Source of the DNA: Cryobacterium sp. | GTDB lineage: Bacteria > Actinomycetota > Actinomycetes > Actinomycetales > Microbacteriaceae | Assembly: GCA_019638935.1 (NCBI GenBank) | Contig: JAHBSW010000012.1 | Coordinates: 1-53,247, forward strand | Reading direction: 5' to 3' | DNA: 53,247 nucleotides | In this document: positions 50,391-53,247 of the stretch, piece after piece | Numbering within the stretch: position 1 is the first letter of the stretch | Layout: the number at the start of each line of letters is the position of its first letter | Notes under the pieces: model-generated | Seen by the model: only the letters and a program-made list of their open reading frames with translations | What the model was told of the DNA's origin: nothing | The model's database searches: none | Made by a program: the position numbers and the translations under genes

Positions 50391-51470
50391 CTAGGTGTTG
50401 GCGCCGCGCGCGACGACGGGCCACGAGTCGATGACCTCGCCGTTCTGCACCACCACGTACTCGTTCGCAAGATTGACGGCGTTGCAGACATGGTTCGGCA
50501 CGATCCGCAGTTCACCGCCGAGCTCGGGTACGGGCTTCGAATCGGGGATCCGCACCGTGGCGTGGTGCTCGGAGAGCGCCGTGATGCGAGCCTCGGGCAG
50601 CTCGAGCACGCGACCGTAGCCGCTTGCCCACGCCGCGCGATCGGCGCCGAGCGCCTTGCTGCCCGCGTCGACGATGACGTCGTTTCCCCGCCTGCTCACC
50701 ACCGTGGTCCGCGCGGTCAGTGCGACGTCGTCGAACCCGCACGAGCCGAGCTCCACCTGCTGCGCATCGTTGAAGACGTAGACCCCCGGCCGGGTCTCGG
50801 TGAGCACCGAGGAGTCGGTTGCCGCCCTGCTCGGGGTCGAACCGCCACTCCGCACGGTGGGTTCGATGCCCACGGCCTCGAGCGACTCTGCCGCCTGACC
50901 GATTGCCAAAGCCTCCTCGAGCGCGGCGCTTTCGCGGGCATCCGGTGAGTATGCGTGACCGGGAAAGGTGAATACGCCCACCACCCGAAGACCGGCACGC
51001 GCCGCCGCGACCGCGACCTCGCCGGCATCCGTCGGCCCGACACCGCTGCGGTGGTGTCCGCTGTCGATCTCGACGAGCACCTCGACGGTGTCCCGCGCGA
51101 GCACAGCACCCAGCCGCTCGGCGGTCTCGATCGAGTCGACTCCGAGGCGCAGGCGTATGCGCTCGGCGAGGCTGCGGATGCGGCCCGCTCGCCGCTCGCT
51201 CGGCCACACCGGATAGGCGATGAAGATGTCGCTGAACCCGGCGTCGGCGAACAGCTCTGCCTCGCTCACCGTCGCGAGGCTCAGCCCCACCGCGCCGTGG
51301 GCGAGTTGGCGTCGTGCGATCTCGGGCGACTTGTGGGTCTTGGCGTGCGGCCGCAGGTCGAGGCCGTTCGCCGCCGCGTCGTCGGCGCCTCGCGCGAGGT
51401 TTCGCTCCAGCAGGTCGAGGTCGACTTCGAGAAACGGTGTGTCGAGGGGTAGCGAGTGCACGCCGGTCAT
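50391..51470 (-). CDS. D-threonine aldolase/D-serine dehydratase-type PLP enzyme (alanine racemase fold)
   Basis: A fold-type III PLP protein of 359 residues. TPFLEVDLDLLERNLARG and DLRPHAKTHKSPEIARRQL carry the PLP lysine (K44 in HAKTHK). VLVEIDSGHHRSGV, GGSTPS (phosphate binding) and the metal pair His/Cys in PNHVCNAVNLA match the metal-dependent D-threonine aldolase / D-serine dehydratase family. It breaks down D-beta-hydroxy amino acids. The start is ATG 51470. It ends 28 bp before the DUF6412-like gene on the same strand. Confidence 0.9.
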   Translation of the reverse strand: MTGVHSLPLDTPFLEVDLDLLERNLARGADDAAANGLDLRPHAKTHKSPEIARRQLAHGAVGLSLATVSEAELFADAGFSDIFIAYPVWPSERRAGRIRSLAERIRLRLGVDSIETAERLGAVLARDTVEVLVEIDSGHHRSGVGPTDAGEVAVAAARAGLRVVGVFTFPGHAYSPDARESAALEEALAIGQAAESLEAVGIEPTVRSGGSTPSRAATDSSVLTETRPGVYVFNDAQQVELGSCGFDDVALTARTTVVSRRGNDVIVDAGSKALGADRAAWASGYGRVLELPEARITALSEHHATVRIPDSKPVPELGGELRIVPNHVCNAVNLANEYVVVQNGEVIDSWPVVARGANT

Positions 51471-51553
51471 GCAGAGACGCTATCGCACGGGACGATTCTG
51501 ACGCCGACGAAACCATCTCCCGTTCAGCGCCAAATGGGGGTATCTTCGACCTC

Positions 51554-52192
51554 GTGAACCGGTTAAGCACCATCACCAGCCTCGGCACAGCAGCACTCTT
51601 CGCCGCCGTTCTCCTCGCGGGTTGCGCACCGCTGCCGAGCGGGGGTGACGAACCGGGCGAGCCGACGACGCCGCCGACCGTGACGGTCACCGCGCCCGCA
51701 CCCGAGCCGGAGGTCGTTCCCGACTTCGGCTTCACGTTCTTCCACGAAGCAACCCTGGGCAGCACGTGGGAGGAGATGTCGGACCAGCTCAACTACCCCG
51801 TCATCGGCATGTCGCAGTGCCCGTACTACGGCCCCGTGTGGCAGACCGAGGCGGCCTTCACCGGCGCGTTCTTCGACCCTGACGGGCTGACCGACGGCGC
51901 CACCTTCTTCTATTCGATGGAGGCGTTCATCGAGACTAACGACTACCCACGCAATGCGGAGAACGTGGGAGTCGGCAGCACCGTCGCTTCTGTGCTGGCG
52001 GCCTACCCCACGGCGGTCGAGTCGGACTACACCGACCTCGGCGCGGGCGACCTGAAGCTCATCACCGTCGACGATCCGTCGAGCAGCTCCAAGTACGTCT
52101 TCGCCTACTACCCCGGCAACACGAGGATCTCGCTGCTGCAGTGGGGTCCCGGTGCGGGCAGCCAGTGGTCGCACCTGTGCGGGGGCTTCTGA
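51554..52192 (+). CDS. Putative lipoprotein
   Basis: A protein of 212 residues. The signal peptide ends in LLAGC (Cys24 lipidated). A Pro/Thr-rich linker (PGEPTTPPTVTVTAPAPEPE) precedes an extracytoplasmic domain with GFTFFHEATLGSTWEEMSDQL, CPYYGPVW and the C-terminal GSQWSHLCGGF. Two Cys in the domain may form a disulfide. The pattern GVGSTVASVLAAYP resembles repeats seen in actinobacterial lipoproteins of unknown role. GTG 51554 lies in an AT-richer upstream region (51530-51550). It is divergent from the D-threonine-aldolase-like gene. Confidence 0.82.
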   Translation: MNRLSTITSLGTAALFAAVLLAGCAPLPSGGDEPGEPTTPPTVTVTAPAPEPEVVPDFGFTFFHEATLGSTWEEMSDQLNYPVIGMSQCPYYGPVWQTEAAFTGAFFDPDGLTDGATFFYSMEAFIETNDYPRNAENVGVGSTVASVLAAYPTAVESDYTDLGAGDLKLITVDDPSSSSKYVFAYYPGNTRISLLQWGPGAGSQWSHLCGGF

Positions 52193-52234
52193 GCACCGAG
52201 TTCTGCGCACCGCGTTCTGAACTCCGCCCCGGCG

Positions 52235-53053
52235 CTAAGCCCCGGCCAGGATCCGACGCACGGCCGCGGGAATAGCAGCGCCGAGTGCGAGCACCGTGAA
52301 CGGCCCGCCGACGACTTCAGCCGCGGTCACGTGGACTCGTGAAGCTGTCGCGGCGAGCGCCGCCAGTGCGGGAGGGTCGCTTTCGACCGCGCCTGCGTGG
52401 GTCGCGACGAGAGCGCCGAGTATCCCCGCGAGCGAGTCGCCCGTTCCCGCTGTCGCGAGCCAGGATGACTCGGCGGTCACTTTCCAGCGCGAGCCGTGCG
52501 GGTCGGCGACGAGGGTCTCGTGGCCCTTGAGCATGACCGTGACCGCGAGCTCGTCGACAGCGCGCAGCACCGACGCGGCGCGGTCTGCCTCGACCTCGGC
52601 ACGGTCGACTCCGAGGATGCGCGCGAGCTCACCCGCGTGGGGGGTCAGCACCGTCGCGCCGTGCGCGGTGGCAGCAAACGGCAGTGCCCCGGCGTCGAGA
52701 ACGGTGGGCTTGCCGTCTGCGATGGCGGCGGCACTCGTCTCGTCGAGTTCGGTCATCCCCGAACCGAGCAGCCAGGCATCCACGTGTCCCGCACTGGCGA
52801 CGGCCTCGGGGCGGCGGGCGAGCACCGCCGATGCGGCCCCACCGAGGTACCGCACCATGCCCACCCCCGTGTGGAGTGCGGCGTCCACACCGATGACGGC
52901 GGCACCCGGGTATTCGGTCGACCCGGTGACCACGCCCAGCACACCGCGCGAGTACTTGTCGTCCTGGGGCGACGGCACGGCGATCCAGTCGCTCGCCTCC
53001 TGAATCGTCCACTCGCGAAACTCGGCGTTCGCGCTCTGCCGGTAATGGACCAT
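52235..53053 (-). CDS. nnrD: ADP-dependent NAD(P)H-hydrate dehydratase
   Basis: A ribokinase-like repair enzyme of 272 residues that dehydrates damaged NAD(P)HX using ADP. Blocks: KYSRGVLGVVTGSTEYPGAAVIGVDAALHTGVGMVRYLGG (outline), TVLDAGALPF, VLTPHAGELARILG and the catalytic anion-hole/GD motif LATAGTGDSLAGILGAL. The N-terminal epimerase domain (NnrE) is absent here, so this is a stand-alone NnrD. ATG 53053 is used; upstream residues to 53119 are unrelated. It is divergent from the next gene, with 96 bp between starts. Confidence 0.94.
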   Translation of the reverse strand: MVHYRQSANAEFREWTIQEASDWIAVPSPQDDKYSRGVLGVVTGSTEYPGAAVIGVDAALHTGVGMVRYLGGAASAVLARRPEAVASAGHVDAWLLGSGMTELDETSAAAIADGKPTVLDAGALPFAATAHGATVLTPHAGELARILGVDRAEVEADRAASVLRAVDELAVTVMLKGHETLVADPHGSRWKVTAESSWLATAGTGDSLAGILGALVATHAGAVESDPPALAALAATASRVHVTAAEVVGGPFTVLALGAAIPAAVRRILAGA

Positions 53054-53149
53054 GCAGCCACGATAGTTTGAGAGAGGCCAGCAGCTCGAAGAGAATCGCT
53101 CTGCGAGAGCACGGCCCACATCGGTACTGCGACGAATGGACTACCCACT

Positions 53150-53247
53150 GTGACGAGTTCTGAAGCACCGCCCGGCGCGCGCCCGCTCTTCAGCGAGTAC
53201 CGCATTCGGAGCACGGCCTTTCGCAACCGCCTCTGGGTCTCCCCCAT
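53150..53247 (+). CDS. NADH:flavin oxidoreductase, Old Yellow Enzyme family (partial, 5' end only)
   Basis: The first 32 codons of a gene cut by the right edge. GTG 53150 is followed by a short lead and PLFSEYRIRSTAFRNRLWV then SPM. The pattern LF...R...RNR(L/I)xVSPM is the N-terminal FMN-binding strand of OYE-family ene-reductases (YqjM-like). These enzymes reduce activated C=C bonds with NAD(P)H. Only this N-terminal signature is visible, so subgroup and completeness cannot be judged. Confidence 0.8.
   Translation, partial: MTSSEAPPGARPLFSEYRIRSTAFRNRLWVSP

Overview
The window is a 53-kb chromosomal stretch from a GC-rich actinobacterium, most likely a member of the Microbacteriaceae. The evidence is the high GC content, frequent GTG and TTG starts, ClpS followed by a DUF2017 gene and a small zincin, a DUF6412-like gene beside a short YidC/Oxa1, an ykoEDC thiamine-precursor transporter under a TPP riboswitch, and a GGTTTCGATACGC...GCTACTCAACC repeat family that I associate with this group. 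Genus cannot be fixed from the sequence alone.

Left part (1-9009): a catabolic locus. A five-gene minus-strand operon encodes a threonine-synthase-like PLP enzyme, an M24 (creatinase/Xaa-Pro peptidase fold) hydrolase, a luciferase-like flavin monooxygenase, a RidA protein and an isochorismatase-fold amidohydrolase. Around it lie a second luciferase-like monooxygenase, an IclR regulator and two amidohydrolases, the first cut by the window edge. Monooxygenase + RidA + isochorismatase is the family set of the Rut pyrimidine pathway. M24 + isochorismatase is the family set of creatinine catabolism. The complete combination matches no pathway I know and is the best candidate here for an undescribed system. 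Both divergent promoter regions share one motif.

Middle-left (9010-24657): aminopeptidase N, a DUF1028 + GNAT pair, an MscS channel overlapping a truncated hemoglobin, then a complete histidine-utilisation operon (hutH-hutU-hutG-hutI, every junction a 4-bp overlap) divergent from its own IclR regulator. That regulator is flanked by two palindromic elements of about 80 bp, one with perfect 32-bp arms. An FAD-binding dehydrogenase, a DUF2510 membrane protein and an unrecognised secreted/multi-spanning membrane protein follow.

Centre (24706-38804): mostly housekeeping and small conserved genes: lipoproteins, acyl-CoA thioesterases, an orphan Rieske protein, EttA, SSB, MsrA, a DMT transporter, tRNA-Arg, oligoribonuclease, tRNA-His, ClpS and an MFS transporter. 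Downstream of tRNA-His the 3' end of the tRNA occurs twice more as short direct repeats. The second extra copy supplies the stop codon of a DUF4188 gene that is divergently transcribed with a MerR regulator across a double operator. This looks like a scar of former integrative elements.

Right part (38808-53247): a P-loop kinase plus ykoC/ykoD/ykoE under a TPP riboswitch, an F420-type oxidoreductase, an array of Microbacteriaceae-type repeats running into the 3' end of dinB, a glycosyltransferase, an M23 peptidase whose N-terminus appears frameshifted, another luciferase-like oxidoreductase, a 37-residue lysine-rich protein, an alcohol dehydrogenase, YidC, a D-threonine-aldolase-type enzyme, a lipoprotein, NnrD, and the start of an Old Yellow Enzyme gene. 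Several genes appear leaderless (TAnnnT box 6-7 nt before the start codon), and several convergent gene pairs share their stop codons.
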